Assembly: GCA_022825185.1 (NCBI GenBank)
Contig: JAJDYK010000049.1
Coordinates: 1 to 28,497 of the forward strand
From: Candidatus Latescibacterota bacterium
Lineage (GTDB): Bacteria > Latescibacterota > UBA2968 > UBA8231
DNA: 28,497 nucleotides
Reading direction: 5' to 3'
Part shown: positions 1 through 8,270 of the stretch, piece by piece
Layout of the letters: each line of letters starts with the position of its first letter
How positions within the stretch are numbered: position 1 is the stretch's first letter
Program-made: the position numbers and the translations under genes
Notes under the pieces: model-generated
Seen by the model: only the letters and a program-made list of their open reading frames with translations
Told to the model about the DNA's origin: nothing
The model's database searches: none

Positions 1-1
1 C

Positions 2-1096
2 GGTTGCGCGACCTTCACTCAGCGCTTCCACGCCGTGCATACGGCCATCGAGCAGCATTTCAAGCCCTTTCTCATTGGCCGCGATGTGGATCGCATCGAA
101 GAAACGTGGCAGATGTTGATGGTCAACGGCTATTGGCGCAACGGCCCGGTGCTCAACAACGCCATCTCTGGAGTCGATCAGGCGCTGTGGGACATCAAGG
201 GCAAACGGGCGGGGATGCCGGTTTATCAGCTTTTGGGCGGCAAGTGCCGCGAGGGAGCTGCGGTGTACGGCCACGCGGGTGGCGATACGCCCGAGGCCGT
301 CGTCGATAGCATCCGCCAGTTCCAAGAGCAAGGCTATCGCTACATCCGCTGCCAGATGGGCGGGTACGGCGGCAAGGCATCGACCTTGGTCAAGCCCGAG
401 GGCGCACCCGAAGGCGCGTATTACAACCGCAAAGAATACATGATGAACCACCTGCGGATGTTTGAACACATCCGCGCAGAACTGGGTTTTGAGGTGGAAC
501 TGCTGCACGACATTCACGAGCGGCTGCATCCGATTGAGGCGGTGGGCTTTGCCAAGGACATGGAGGAGTTCAAGCTGTTCTTCTTGGAGGACGCGCTCGC
601 GCCCGAAGACATCGAGTGGTTCCGCCACATCCGCCAGCAATGCGCGACGCCGCAGGCTATGGGCGAGTTGTTCAACCATCCGCACGAGTGGACGCCGCTC
701 ATCGAGGGGCGGCTCATCGACTTCATGCGCATGCACGTTAGCCAGATGGGCGGGATCACGCCGGCGCGCAATGTGGCGGCCTTCGGGCAGATGTACGGGG
801 TGCGCACGGCTTGGCACGGCCCAGGTGACACCTCGCCGGTGGGGCACGCGGCCAACCTGCACTTGGACTTGTGGGCACCTAACTTTGGGATCCAAGAGTG
901 GTGCCGGTTCGCAGAGCACGTGTACGAGATGTTTCCGGGGCTGCCCGAGGTGCGCAACGGGTACATGTATCCGAGTGATGGGCCGGGGTTGGGGATCGAC
1001 ATCGACGAGGATTTGGCAGCCAAGTATCCTTGTGCAGACGAGGTCATTGGGTGGACGCAGACGCGCTTGCCCGACGGTAGTCCGGCGCGGCCCTAA
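2..1096 (+). CDS. Mannonate-dehydratase-like enolase-superfamily enzyme (5' partial)
   Basis: The reading frame is open from base 2, so the N-terminus lies outside the window; the first visible residues, GCATFTQRF, are typical of the ManD/RspA group. These enzymes dehydrate sugar acids such as D-mannonate or D-gluconate to 2-keto-3-deoxy acids, using Mg2+. The visible segment has VLNNAISGVDQALWDIKGK, then the Asp-x-His motif DIH near base 509, LEDALAPED (second metal ligand, Glu), GELFN (third, Glu), the HGPGDTSPVGHAA segment with the catalytic His region, and GIQEW near the C-terminus. Length and C-terminal DIDEDLAAKYP match the family. The stop lies one base before the next ATG, so the acetate-kinase-like gene is probably translationally coupled. 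The family is secure; the exact substrate is not, because ManD-like enzymes include low-activity and promiscuous members. Confidence 0.88.
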   Translation, partial: GCATFTQRFHAVHTAIEQHFKPFLIGRDVDRIEETWQMLMVNGYWRNGPVLNNAISGVDQALWDIKGKRAGMPVYQLLGGKCREGAAVYGHAGGDTPEAVVDSIRQFQEQGYRYIRCQMGGYGGKASTLVKPEGAPEGAYYNRKEYMMNHLRMFEHIRAELGFEVELLHDIHERLHPIEAVGFAKDMEEFKLFFLEDALAPEDIEWFRHIRQQCATPQAMGELFNHPHEWTPLIEGRLIDFMRMHVSQMGGITPARNVAAFGQMYGVRTAWHGPGDTSPVGHAANLHLDLWAPNFGIQEWCRFAEHVYEMFPGLPEVRNGYMYPSDGPGLGIDIDEDLAAKYPCADEVIGWTQTRLPDGSPARP

Positions 1097-1097
1097 G

Positions 1098-2291
1098 ATG
1101 AAAATCCTAGTTTCCAATCTCGGCAGTACCTCGTTTAAGTACAAGGTCTTTGCCATGCCCGAGGAGGTGGTTTTGGCGCGGGGCGGCATGGATCGGATCG
1201 GGGGCCAAGGCTCGGTCCACACCTTTGAGATCGGCGGGGCCGACGAGGTTGAGCAGGCCGTGGACCTGCCCGACCACGCCAGCGCGATTGACGAGGCCCT
1301 CGCGCGCTTGGCCGAGGGTGGGGTGTTGGGGTCTGTGGAGGAGTTGGATGCCGTGGGGTTTAAGGCTGTGCACGCGCGCGCTATTTCTGGGGTGGTCGAG
1401 CTCGATGAGGACGTCGTCGGGCGGATGGAGGACTTTTATCCGCTGGCTCCGGCGCACAATCCCGCGTACGTGGCGGCGATCCGGCAGTTTGCGCGGGTGG
1501 CTCCGAAGGCGCGGCGGGTCGGGTGCTTTGAGACGGCGTTCCACGGCGCGATGCCGCAGCGGCGCAAAATGTACGCGGTGCCCTACGCTTGGTATGAACA
1601 GTACGGCATCCAGCGCTACGGCTTCCACGGGGCCAGCCATCGCTATGCTGCCGAGAAGGTCGCGGAACTGACGGGGCGTGCTGACCTCAAACACGTCAAT
1701 ATGCACTTGGGCGGGTCTTCGTCGCTGTGCGCGGTAAAGGACGGAGTTTCGCAGGGGGCGTCGCACGGACTGAGTCCGCAGGGCGGTCTGCCGCAGAACA
1801 ACCGCATTGGCGACTTGGATCCCTACGCGCTGGACTTGGTCATGCGCAACGAGGGCCGACCGTGGGACGAGGTGTTGGCGCAGTGCGCTAACGAGGGCGG
1901 CCTTGTGGGGCTTTGCGGGCACAGCGATATGCGCGACATTGAAGCGGGTGCGGCAAGCGGCGACAAGCGCTGTGCCTTGGCCATAGACGTGTTGGCGACG
2001 GCGGCGCGCGACTGGTTGGGGGCTTTTGTGGTGGAGATGGGTGGGCTGGACGCGATCAGCTTTACCGGCGGCATTGGCGAGTACTCGGCTGCCGTGCGCG
2101 GCCAGATTCTGCGCGACTTGGAATTTTTGGGGGTGGTGATGGATGCGGCTAAAAATGAGAGCGTTCAGGGTGAGGGCAGCCTGCACGCCGCGGCGAGCCG
2201 AGTGCCCATTTACGTGCTGCGCACTGACGAGGAATTGGTGGTGGCGCGGCAGACATGTGAGTTTTTGGGTGTAGAGACTGGGGGAGCGTAG
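1098..2291 (+). CDS. Acetate/propionate kinase family protein (divergent AckA-like)
   Basis: This 397-residue protein has the ASKHA-fold acetate kinase signatures: NLGSTSFK at 7-14, LAPAHNP around 117-122, FETAFH at 144-149, YGFHGASH at 174-181, NNRIGDLDP at 234-242, FTGGIGEY, and DEELVV near the C-terminus. Acetate kinases interconvert acetate plus ATP and acetyl phosphate in the cytoplasm. Several residues normally invariant differ: Arg91 of the Methanosarcina enzyme corresponds to Lys89, catalytic Asp148 to Glu145, and Asn211 to Gly206. His178, Arg236 and the C-terminal Glu are kept. The ATG at 1098 is chosen because the preceding stop ends at 1096; the same frame is open further upstream but only as an antiparallel artefact of the dehydratase gene. 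Coupling to a sugar-acid dehydratase raises the possibility of a different carboxylate substrate. The family call is firm, the substrate is not. Confidence 0.85.
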   Translation: MKILVSNLGSTSFKYKVFAMPEEVVLARGGMDRIGGQGSVHTFEIGGADEVEQAVDLPDHASAIDEALARLAEGGVLGSVEELDAVGFKAVHARAISGVVELDEDVVGRMEDFYPLAPAHNPAYVAAIRQFARVAPKARRVGCFETAFHGAMPQRRKMYAVPYAWYEQYGIQRYGFHGASHRYAAEKVAELTGRADLKHVNMHLGGSSSLCAVKDGVSQGASHGLSPQGGLPQNNRIGDLDPYALDLVMRNEGRPWDEVLAQCANEGGLVGLCGHSDMRDIEAGAASGDKRCALAIDVLATAARDWLGAFVVEMGGLDAISFTGGIGEYSAAVRGQILRDLEFLGVVMDAAKNESVQGEGSLHAAASRVPIYVLRTDEELVVARQTCEFLGVETGGA

Positions 2292-2310
2292 GCGGGGTTA
2301 TTCCCAGACG

Positions 2311-2318
2311 AAGGAGGT
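2311..2318 (+). promoter_or_regulatory. Strong Shine-Dalgarno fixing the GTG start of the ptuA-like gene
   Basis: AAGGAGGT lies 6 bases before the GTG at 2325. The same leader is found again at 8036-8043, where it now lies inside the end of another gene. Confidence 0.8.
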
Positions 2319-2324
2319 GTACTT

Positions 2325-3638
2325 GTGAAACTGAAATCTGTGGAGATTGAAAACTACCGCGCCATTGAGAAGCTCAAATTGTCGCTCGATCCGTCGCTGA
2401 CGGTGTTGCACGGCGATAATGGGTACGGTAAGACAAGCGTTCTGAGCGCGATTGCGGTGGGGTTGGGGCATGAGGATATGCTCGGATCTTATCTCGATAT
2501 ATCAACCATTGATCTTTGCAAAGAGGATTGGCGCGAGGGCAAGGGATATCCGCGGGTCGTTGTCGAGGACACGAATGGAAATATTGGAGAGCGACGAGGT
2601 GATGAGGTGGCAGATGAACTAAAGGAGAGAAATAGGATCGCCCGAAAGGAAACGATGCAGCCATTGCTGGACAAGGCTCTTGCTACGGAGGATAAGGAGC
2701 TGCCGATTGTCGCTTTCTATGGTACCGAGCGCACGTTCTCCGATATGCCGGACAGGGTACTATCGCAACGTGGTCTCCAATTCGAACCTTCTCGTCGTGC
2801 CGCGCTAGAGGAGGCGCTTTCCGCTCGAACGGACTTCAAGGGTTTCTTGGCATGGTTTTCTTTTAAAGAGCATGAGGAACTGCGAAGACTGAAGTATCAG
2901 CTCGATTCTAATTATCAGTTAGAGGATCTAGATTATCATTTAAAGGACCTATCCGCGGTGCGCCAAGCGATCTCGTCCATGCTCCCGGAAGTGTCCGAAC
3001 CTCGTACCGAGTCGAATCCTTCCCGTTTTGTAGTGTCCCATAAATCGGAGCAAGGACAGGTAGAAAAGCTCTCGCTCGACCAGCTAAGTGGTGGCTATCG
3101 CATTGTATTGGCGCTGGCGGCTGATCTGGCGCGGCGGATGGCGCAGGGCAATCCGCACTTGGATGATCCGCTCAAATCTGAAGCGGTTGTCCTGATTGAT
3201 GAAGTGGAACTGCATCTGCATCCGGCTTGGCAGCAGCGCATTCTGGGCGATCTGCAGCGGACGTTCCCGAACGCGCAATTTATCGTCTCTACTCATAGCC
3301 CGCAGGTGCTGACTACGGTCGAGCCACAGCGTATTGTGAAGCTATATTGGGAGGACGACCGTATTGTTGCCGGGGCACCGGAAGGGGCGACTTATGGGGC
3401 CGAGGCGGGAGATGTTCTTTCCTTAGTAATGGGAGTAAATGAGCGGCCCGATAATGACTTCACAAAGGACTTGGATAAATACCGGCGTTTGGTCAGCGAG
3501 GGTAAGGGAGAGTCTGAAGAAGCCTTGGCGCTCAGGCGCAAGCTCGAAGAGCTCTCTGACCGAGATTACGCCCTTACCAGAGCCGATCTTGAAATCAAAC
3601 AGCGCAAGTTATTTAAGCAGATGGCCGAGTCGCAGTGA
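2325..3638 (+). CDS. ptuA: Septu-like AAA/SMC-type ATPase (PtuA-like)
   Basis: A 437-residue ABC/SMC-like ATPase. It opens with the RecF/SbcC-type strand KLKSVEIENYRAIEKL, has Walker A GDNGYGKT at 30-37, the signature LSGGYR near 254, Walker B VVLIDE at 288-293, and an H-switch STHS at His324. The C-terminal tail (about 390-437) is charged and probably helical. The gene directly precedes, with a 4-base overlap, an HNH nuclease of the type that accompanies PtuA. In Septu systems PtuA is the ATPase sensor/scaffold and PtuB the nuclease. The start is GTG with a near-ideal ribosome-binding site, only 33 bases after the acetate-kinase-like gene, so read-through transcription is likely. The alternative is a generic AAA_15/AAA_21 (AbiEii or OLD-like) ATPase; the HNH partner favours Septu. 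A broken copy of its first part lies at 8031-8205. Confidence 0.72.
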   Translation: MKLKSVEIENYRAIEKLKLSLDPSLTVLHGDNGYGKTSVLSAIAVGLGHEDMLGSYLDISTIDLCKEDWREGKGYPRVVVEDTNGNIGERRGDEVADELKERNRIARKETMQPLLDKALATEDKELPIVAFYGTERTFSDMPDRVLSQRGLQFEPSRRAALEEALSARTDFKGFLAWFSFKEHEELRRLKYQLDSNYQLEDLDYHLKDLSAVRQAISSMLPEVSEPRTESNPSRFVVSHKSEQGQVEKLSLDQLSGGYRIVLALAADLARRMAQGNPHLDDPLKSEAVVLIDEVELHLHPAWQQRILGDLQRTFPNAQFIVSTHSPQVLTTVEPQRIVKLYWEDDRIVAGAPEGATYGAEAGDVLSLVMGVNERPDNDFTKDLDKYRRLVSEGKGESEEALALRRKLEELSDRDYALTRADLEIKQRKLFKQMAESQ

Positions 3639-4411
3639 AGGTTATCCGCGAATTAAACCAGCCCACTCCCGGTCTTGCCAAATACCTTGATGCTGAAGGC
3701 GACGACGCGAATTGGGACGGATTCCGAGAACATAACGCTAGCGTATCCTACAACGAACTCATTGAAAAGTTGATCGATGTTCAACACGGCTTGTGCGGCT
3801 ACTGCGAGATCAATCTTACAGACCTAGATCGCCAGATTGAGCATGTCATTCCACAGGGAGACCCGCAGCAAGGAGCATCAAAAGAGGTTGATGTCACCAA
3901 CATGATCGCTTGCTGTAAAGGTGGAACATGGTCTGTATTTGCTCCCTCTGAAAAAAGCAGCGATGAAGATCGGTACCTTGAACCGGTAAAGAATAATATG
4001 AGTTGTGGTCAGGCGAAGAGAGACCGCAATGACGCGGATTTTTTAGATCCTCGGAAATTGCCCGCGCTACCATCGCTTACGAAAGTGCTTGATAATGGAC
4101 GGATCGAAGCAGATAAGGAAGCGTGCGAATCGACGGATATTCCCACCGCTCGCGTGACTCGCACCATCGAGATTTTGAACCTAAACGCAGAACGACTACG
4201 GTTAGCGCGAGAGGTACGGAGGAATGACCTTGTTGAACTGTCGGGACAGGCTGATGATCCAGACGATCCAAGTAAGATGGATGCTTGGATACGCTCCGTG
4301 CTGACGCCGGATGAGAATGGCCGGTTGGAGCCTTTCTTCACGACGGCCCGGTCTTACTTCGGGCCACTCGCCGAGCACGTCCTCGAACAACAACCTCAAT
4401 CGTGGATATAA
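3635..4411 (+). CDS. ptuB: HNH endonuclease, PtuB-like (TIGR02646 type)
   Basis: A 258-residue protein starting at a GTG that overlaps the ATPase stop as GTGA, so the pair is translationally coupled. The nuclease core is visible: GLCGYCE with Cys54 and Cys57, EHVIPQ with His70, TNMIACC with Asn89 and Cys93-Cys94, and SCGQAKRD with Cys124 and Lys128. This is the Cys-rich HNH layout of the family annotated as a retron/Septu HNH endonuclease. It is predicted to cleave DNA, or possibly tRNA or other nucleic acid, when released or activated by the ATPase. No reverse transcriptase is nearby, so it belongs to a two-gene Septu-like unit rather than a retron. Its third-codon bases are less G+C-rich than those of the flanking metabolic genes, consistent with transfer. 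Confidence 0.75.
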   Translation: MKVIRELNQPTPGLAKYLDAEGDDANWDGFREHNASVSYNELIEKLIDVQHGLCGYCEINLTDLDRQIEHVIPQGDPQQGASKEVDVTNMIACCKGGTWSVFAPSEKSSDEDRYLEPVKNNMSCGQAKRDRNDADFLDPRKLPALPSLTKVLDNGRIEADKEACESTDIPTARVTRTIEILNLNAERLRLAREVRRNDLVELSGQADDPDDPSKMDAWIRSVLTPDENGRLEPFFTTARSYFGPLAEHVLEQQPQSWI

Positions 4412-4499
4412 GGGATGTCCGGCACTCGTCCAGTTGAGCAGTAGTCGTCGATTGCCGATCATAAACATTGCATAAAAACAACGATAGAGTACTTCCATT

Positions 4500-4578
4500 G
4501 AGCCGAGTGCTCATTTACGTGCTGTGCACCGACGAGGAATTGGTGGTGCGGCAAACCTGTGAGTTTTTGAGCCTATGA
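4500..4578 (+). pseudogene. Diverged copy of the acetate-kinase-like gene 3' end
   Basis: Bases 4500-4575 align with 2195-2273, the end of the acetate-kinase-like gene: 68 of 76 aligned bases match, with one in-frame 3-base gap. The copy reads in frame as SRVLIYVLCTDEELVVRQT, then CEFLSL and a TGA stop at 4576-4578. That stop overlaps the DUF499 ATG as ATGA. Similarity starts abruptly at 4500; the preceding 4412-4499 does not resemble the gene. Several differences are synonymous third-position changes, so the copy looks like the tail of a once-functional relative. It therefore probably marks a recombination junction at which the DUF499 operon arrived with its own upstream flank. Confidence 0.85.
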
Positions 4579-7562
4579 ATACACCAACGATATTCGAGAC
4601 CTGTCATCCACGAGCGGATGTGCTCCAAGGGGTGATCTCCGAGGCCGATTTTGCGGCGGATTTGGCCCAAGTCATCGCCGGAACCGGAAGCGCAGAGTAC
4701 GTTGATCCGGTGCGGTTTTTTGCCCACACCTATCCGACGAGAGGCTTGAAGAATTTACTTGCTAACGTCATGCGTCGGTTGAGTGGCAAGGGTGGAGACG
4801 CGGCAATCTTCCGTCTCGACACGTCCTACGGCGGAGGCAAGACCCACGGACTGATCGCGCTAACGCATGCGGCACGCAGTGCAAAGGATGTGGAGACAAT
4901 TGAGGAGTTTGCCGATCCGGCATTGTTGCCGCCAAAGCGCGTGCGCGTTGCTGCATTTGATGGAGAGAATGCTGATCCGGCCAATGGCCGGGATATGGGC
5001 GACGGCGTTCTCGCTTACACGCCGTGGGGTGAGATCGCTTGCGCCTTGGCTGGAAAGGAGGGCTATGAACGAGTTCGGCCAAGCGACGAAAAACAGATTG
5101 CCCCTGGTGCAGAGACCTTGCGGACGTTGTTCGGTGGCGAGCCGACGCTGATCCTGCTCGACGAGCTTTCGATTTATCTGCGCAAGGTGCGTCGCCTCGA
5201 TGACGCAGGTGATCAGCTAACCGCCTTCCTGACCTCGTTGTTCAAGGCCGTAGAAGGCGCACCGAACGCGGCCCTCGTCTATACATTGGCGATCGGCAAG
5301 GATAACCAGGCAACCGACGCCTATAGCGAGGAACACCAGTTTATCTCCGACAAGATGGCAGAGGCCGAAAGCATTTCGGCGCGCAAGGCCACGATTTTGA
5401 ATCCGACCGAAGAAGACGAGACAGTCCAAGTGCTTCGGCGACGCCTGTTCGCGGAGATTGACGAGGCGCAGATTCCAGCGGTAGTGGATGCCTATCGCCA
5501 AGTATGGACTACCCATAGCGAGTCGCTTGCCGATGAAGCTACTCATTCCGAGACCGTAGAGAACTTTCGGTCGAGTTATCCGCTGCATCCAGAAGTGCTG
5601 AAAACGCTGACTGGCAAGACGGCGACACTGAGTAATTTTCAACGAGTTCGCGGCATGCTGCGGCTTTTGGCGGGCACAGTGGCCCAACTTTGGGAAAACC
5701 AGCCTGTGGACGCGACTGCGATTCACCTCCACCATATTGATCCAGGCCACGAGCCGATCCGCCGCGAGATAGTCACCCGCCTAGGACAGGCCGCTTATAT
5801 ACCGGCGATTACCAACGACGTTGCCGGATCGCCCGATACCCGTGCACTGGCGCAGGAAATTGACGCAGAACACCATAGCGGCATGCCACCCTATACCGCA
5901 TACATAGCACGGACCATCTTTATGCACACGCTCGCCTTCAACGAGCCGCTCAAGGGGCTTTCGCCCGAGCAAGTGCGCTATTCGGTGATGGGGCCAGGGA
6001 CCGACATCAGCTTTATCGAGGAGGCCCGCAAGAAATTCATCGCCGAGTCCGCTTATCTCGATGATCGGCCCGGCGCGCCGATGCGCTTTCTGGCCGAGGC
6101 CAATCTGAGTCAGATCATCCGGCGCGAAGATCAACATGTCGATTCGGGTGAAGCTCGGGCGGAATTGAACGACCGTATCCGGGAGATTTTCAACGGTCGG
6201 ACGTTTACGCTGGTGTTCTTTCCCGGTGGACCGTTCGACGTACCGGACGAGGTCGGTGACGGCCGTCCCCAACTCGCTATTTTGTCCTACGATGCCCTAA
6301 GCGTTGGTGACTCAGTAGAGTCCGTTCCTGAATTGGTTGAGGGCATCTACAACCGCAAAGGCGTGGAGGGTACCGCTCTGCGGGCGTTGCGCAACCATCT
6401 GGTCTTGGTGGTGGCCGATGAAGCTCGTAAGGACGCGATGCGCCGCAATGTCCGCCGTCGGCTGGCTCTGCGGGCGCTCAAGCGGCCCGAACGCCTCGTC
6501 GATCTGGCAGAGCATCAGCAGGACAAAGTACACCAATTGGAAGCGGCTTCCGAGAAGGACTTGGCCATCAGTATCCAGCAGTGTTATCGGCATGTCTTCT
6601 ATCCATCGCGGAACCGGGTTGGTGCGAGGACGGTTGATCTAGCGCATACCGCGATAGAACTCCCATCGGTGTCTGATACGCCCGGCAGCGGACAACAACA
6701 GATTGTGCGGGCGCTGCGCGAACTTAACGAGTTGCGCTTGGCTGAAGATGAACCTAATTCGCCAGCGTATGTACGCGATCGCACACCGCTAAAGAAGGGC
6801 CAGATCACCACGCTAGCCTTGCGCGATGAATTCCGTCGCGATCCAGGACTGCCCATCCTGATAGGCGACGATATCTTCCTTAAAGGAATCCGGCGCGGCG
6901 TTGAGCAGGGTGACTACATCTACCAACGAGGCGATTTATTGTTTGGGCCAGGTGATCCGTCGGCTAGCATCGCCATTGACGAACAAGCCCTAGTCTTTAC
7001 CATGGCCTACGCCCGTAATAAAGGGATATGGCCTCGCTCTGAACCAACTCCACCGCCAGAGAAGGAAGCCTCCGCCCCCGAGGAACAGTCGAACAAACCT
7101 CCGGTCCTGCCTCAAGAATCGTCGTTTGATTCCGAAGGCGTACTTAAGGAGGCGTTGATCAAGCTTTGGGAGCAAGCACGCGATAGGAAAGTGGAAGCGG
7201 TTAGCATCCTGACTATTCGCATGTTTGAGGCTAGTGACTCCTTCCGTCTGTTGAATGCTGTGGGTGCTGTGTCGGGAGCGGAAAAGATCGTTTCTATTAC
7301 GGGAGGGTACGAAACCCACGATGGTGGCTCGTTTGAACTAGAGTTCCGAGGCCCGGTGCAGGACGCGCAACCGGTGAAGGAGTTCCTCGAACCGCAACTG
7401 CGCGCCGCCCAAACCAACATGCTGACGGTGAACTTTCAATTAACTTTTGGCGACGGTTTGGTGATGAAGGATGATGCGGCGGAGAAACTCACCGAGCGTC
7501 TTACCAAGTTCACGAGCGGGGTGGCTCATGTATCCGCGGTGTCGAAGGACGAGGGCCAATGA
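4575..7562 (+). CDS. DUF499 family P-loop ATPase of a defence locus
   Basis: A 995-residue protein with the DUF499 N-terminal pattern: HPRADVLQGVISEADFAADL, then YVDPVRFFAHTYPTRGLKNLL. Walker A is TSYGGGKT at 83-90 and Walker B LILLDEL at 192-198. A Pro/Glu-rich linker around 815-840 separates a C-terminal domain. The family recurs in defence islands beside DUF1156 methylases and SNF2 helicases, and resembles in size and role the large ATPases BrxC/PglY of BREX/Pgl systems; that comparison is from memory, not from an alignment. The ATG overlaps the stop of the acetate-kinase remnant, and the gene's own stop overlaps the next start as ATGA. Its biochemical role is unknown; a DNA- or complex-remodelling motor is the likeliest guess. 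Confidence 0.85.
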   Translation: MNTPTIFETCHPRADVLQGVISEADFAADLAQVIAGTGSAEYVDPVRFFAHTYPTRGLKNLLANVMRRLSGKGGDAAIFRLDTSYGGGKTHGLIALTHAARSAKDVETIEEFADPALLPPKRVRVAAFDGENADPANGRDMGDGVLAYTPWGEIACALAGKEGYERVRPSDEKQIAPGAETLRTLFGGEPTLILLDELSIYLRKVRRLDDAGDQLTAFLTSLFKAVEGAPNAALVYTLAIGKDNQATDAYSEEHQFISDKMAEAESISARKATILNPTEEDETVQVLRRRLFAEIDEAQIPAVVDAYRQVWTTHSESLADEATHSETVENFRSSYPLHPEVLKTLTGKTATLSNFQRVRGMLRLLAGTVAQLWENQPVDATAIHLHHIDPGHEPIRREIVTRLGQAAYIPAITNDVAGSPDTRALAQEIDAEHHSGMPPYTAYIARTIFMHTLAFNEPLKGLSPEQVRYSVMGPGTDISFIEEARKKFIAESAYLDDRPGAPMRFLAEANLSQIIRREDQHVDSGEARAELNDRIREIFNGRTFTLVFFPGGPFDVPDEVGDGRPQLAILSYDALSVGDSVESVPELVEGIYNRKGVEGTALRALRNHLVLVVADEARKDAMRRNVRRRLALRALKRPERLVDLAEHQQDKVHQLEAASEKDLAISIQQCYRHVFYPSRNRVGARTVDLAHTAIELPSVSDTPGSGQQQIVRALRELNELRLAEDEPNSPAYVRDRTPLKKGQITTLALRDEFRRDPGLPILIGDDIFLKGIRRGVEQGDYIYQRGDLLFGPGDPSASIAIDEQALVFTMAYARNKGIWPRSEPTPPPEKEASAPEEQSNKPPVLPQESSFDSEGVLKEALIKLWEQARDRKVEAVSILTIRMFEASDSFRLLNAVGAVSGAEKIVSITGGYETHDGGSFELEFRGPVQDAQPVKEFLEPQLRAAQTNMLTVNFQLTFGDGLVMKDDAAEKLTERLTKFTSGVAHVSAVSKDEGQ

Positions 7563-8053
7563 CGCGTTTGGAGAGAATTGCCCAGATCAAAACACCGGAA
7601 TCGGTGCCTCGGTACGAGTTGCGGGTGTGCCGTCATGGGCCGACCGATACCGAATACGAAATCTGGCAGATGCCCGCGCCAGCCACACCGCAGGTTACAT
7701 CGGCGCTACGCGTTGCAGGGCTTAGGGGTCGCAACCTTGAATTAGTCGAGCACCGGGTGTTGAAGCGGCTTGCGCAATCTGGCCTCAAGCTCAACCACAG
7801 TACGGATACTAGGAAACGCGGCTACGCGCTCAGCGAAGACTTGGCGCTGACGCTAGGCCTACTATTCCGCACACTAGCCCCGATGCGCAGTCGCGCCAAC
7901 ATGCGGGCAGTAACCGAAGGTATTGAGATGATGGGACGCGAGGAGACCGCCTATTGGCTCGGTATGGCGATGCATCGCAAGCATCCACGCCGTGTGTTGA
8001 TGGCGTTACGCTTTTTGCTGACTCAACCCAAGATGAAGGAGGTGTGTTTGTGA
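7559..8053 (+). CDS. Small DUF7680-like protein linked to DUF499
   Basis: A 164-residue protein translationally coupled to DUF499 by an ATGA overlap. It has no catalytic motif I can see. The N-terminal half is strand-rich (SVPRYELRVCRHGPTDTEY), followed by helical segments containing GYALSEDLALTLGLLFRTLAPM and a basic patch near HRKHPRRVL. It matches my recollection of the small DUF7680 protein that follows DUF499 ATPases; this is a recognition call, not a search result. The last residues, KMKEVCL and the stop, are encoded by bases 8030-8053, which are a copy of the ptuA leader. The original C-terminus may thus have been replaced or cut. It is probably a structural subunit of the defence complex. 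Confidence 0.7.
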   Translation: MTRLERIAQIKTPESVPRYELRVCRHGPTDTEYEIWQMPAPATPQVTSALRVAGLRGRNLELVEHRVLKRLAQSGLKLNHSTDTRKRGYALSEDLALTLGLLFRTLAPMRSRANMRAVTEGIEMMGREETAYWLGMAMHRKHPRRVLMALRFLLTQPKMKEVCL

Positions 8054-8205
8054 AGCTGAAATCTGTGGAGATTGGATTGAAAACTGCTGAGCCATTGGGT
8101 AGCTCAAGCTGCGACTCTGACCGTTATTGACCATGTTGTCCTGCAGTAATAGAGTCGAAAAACGAATATTTTGAACGCGATTGAGGTGGATTTGGGAGCG
8201 GTGCG
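8031..8205 (+). pseudogene. Decayed 5' fragment of a second ptuA-like gene
   Basis: Bases 8031-8073 match 2306-2348 (the ptuA leader, GTG start and first codons) at 39 of 43 positions, including AAGGAGGTG and CTGAAATCTGTGGAGATT. A 5-base insertion after the match breaks the frame. The next roughly 85 bases stay collinear but much eroded. Similarity is clear again where GCGATTGAGGTGGATTTGGG (about 8177-8196) parallels the codons after Walker A in ptuA. In-frame stops occur throughout, so this is dead. It overlaps the last codons of the DUF7680-like gene and lies just upstream of the A+T-rich GHKL/STAS/PIN cassette. The rest of 8206-8270 shows no gene. Confidence 0.8.
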
Positions 8206-8270
8206 TGGGTATATTTTTATAAACTGCATTTATTCTGGAGTTCGACAAGCGGGCCTGTTAAGGTATTGAT

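Noticed and set aside
462..1097. Upstream extension of the acetate-kinase-like frame to 609 codons
   Set aside because: The added part is Arg/Ser/Trp-rich and lies out of frame inside the dehydratase gene; the ATG at 1098 gives the family's normal length.
1107..2186. Long minus-strand frame (359 codons) opposite the acetate-kinase-like gene
   Set aside because: It is a G+C-driven antisense shadow: the plus strand encodes clear kinase motifs and the minus translation is Arg/His-rich with no family pattern.
3635..4574. Retron hypothesis for the ATPase/HNH pair
   Set aside because: No reverse transcriptase frame and no obvious msr/msd structure exist in the window, so a Septu-like pair is the better reading.
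5217..5750. Minus-strand frame of 177 codons within the DUF499 gene
   Set aside because: No motifs, no ribosome-binding site, and full overlap with a well-supported gene.
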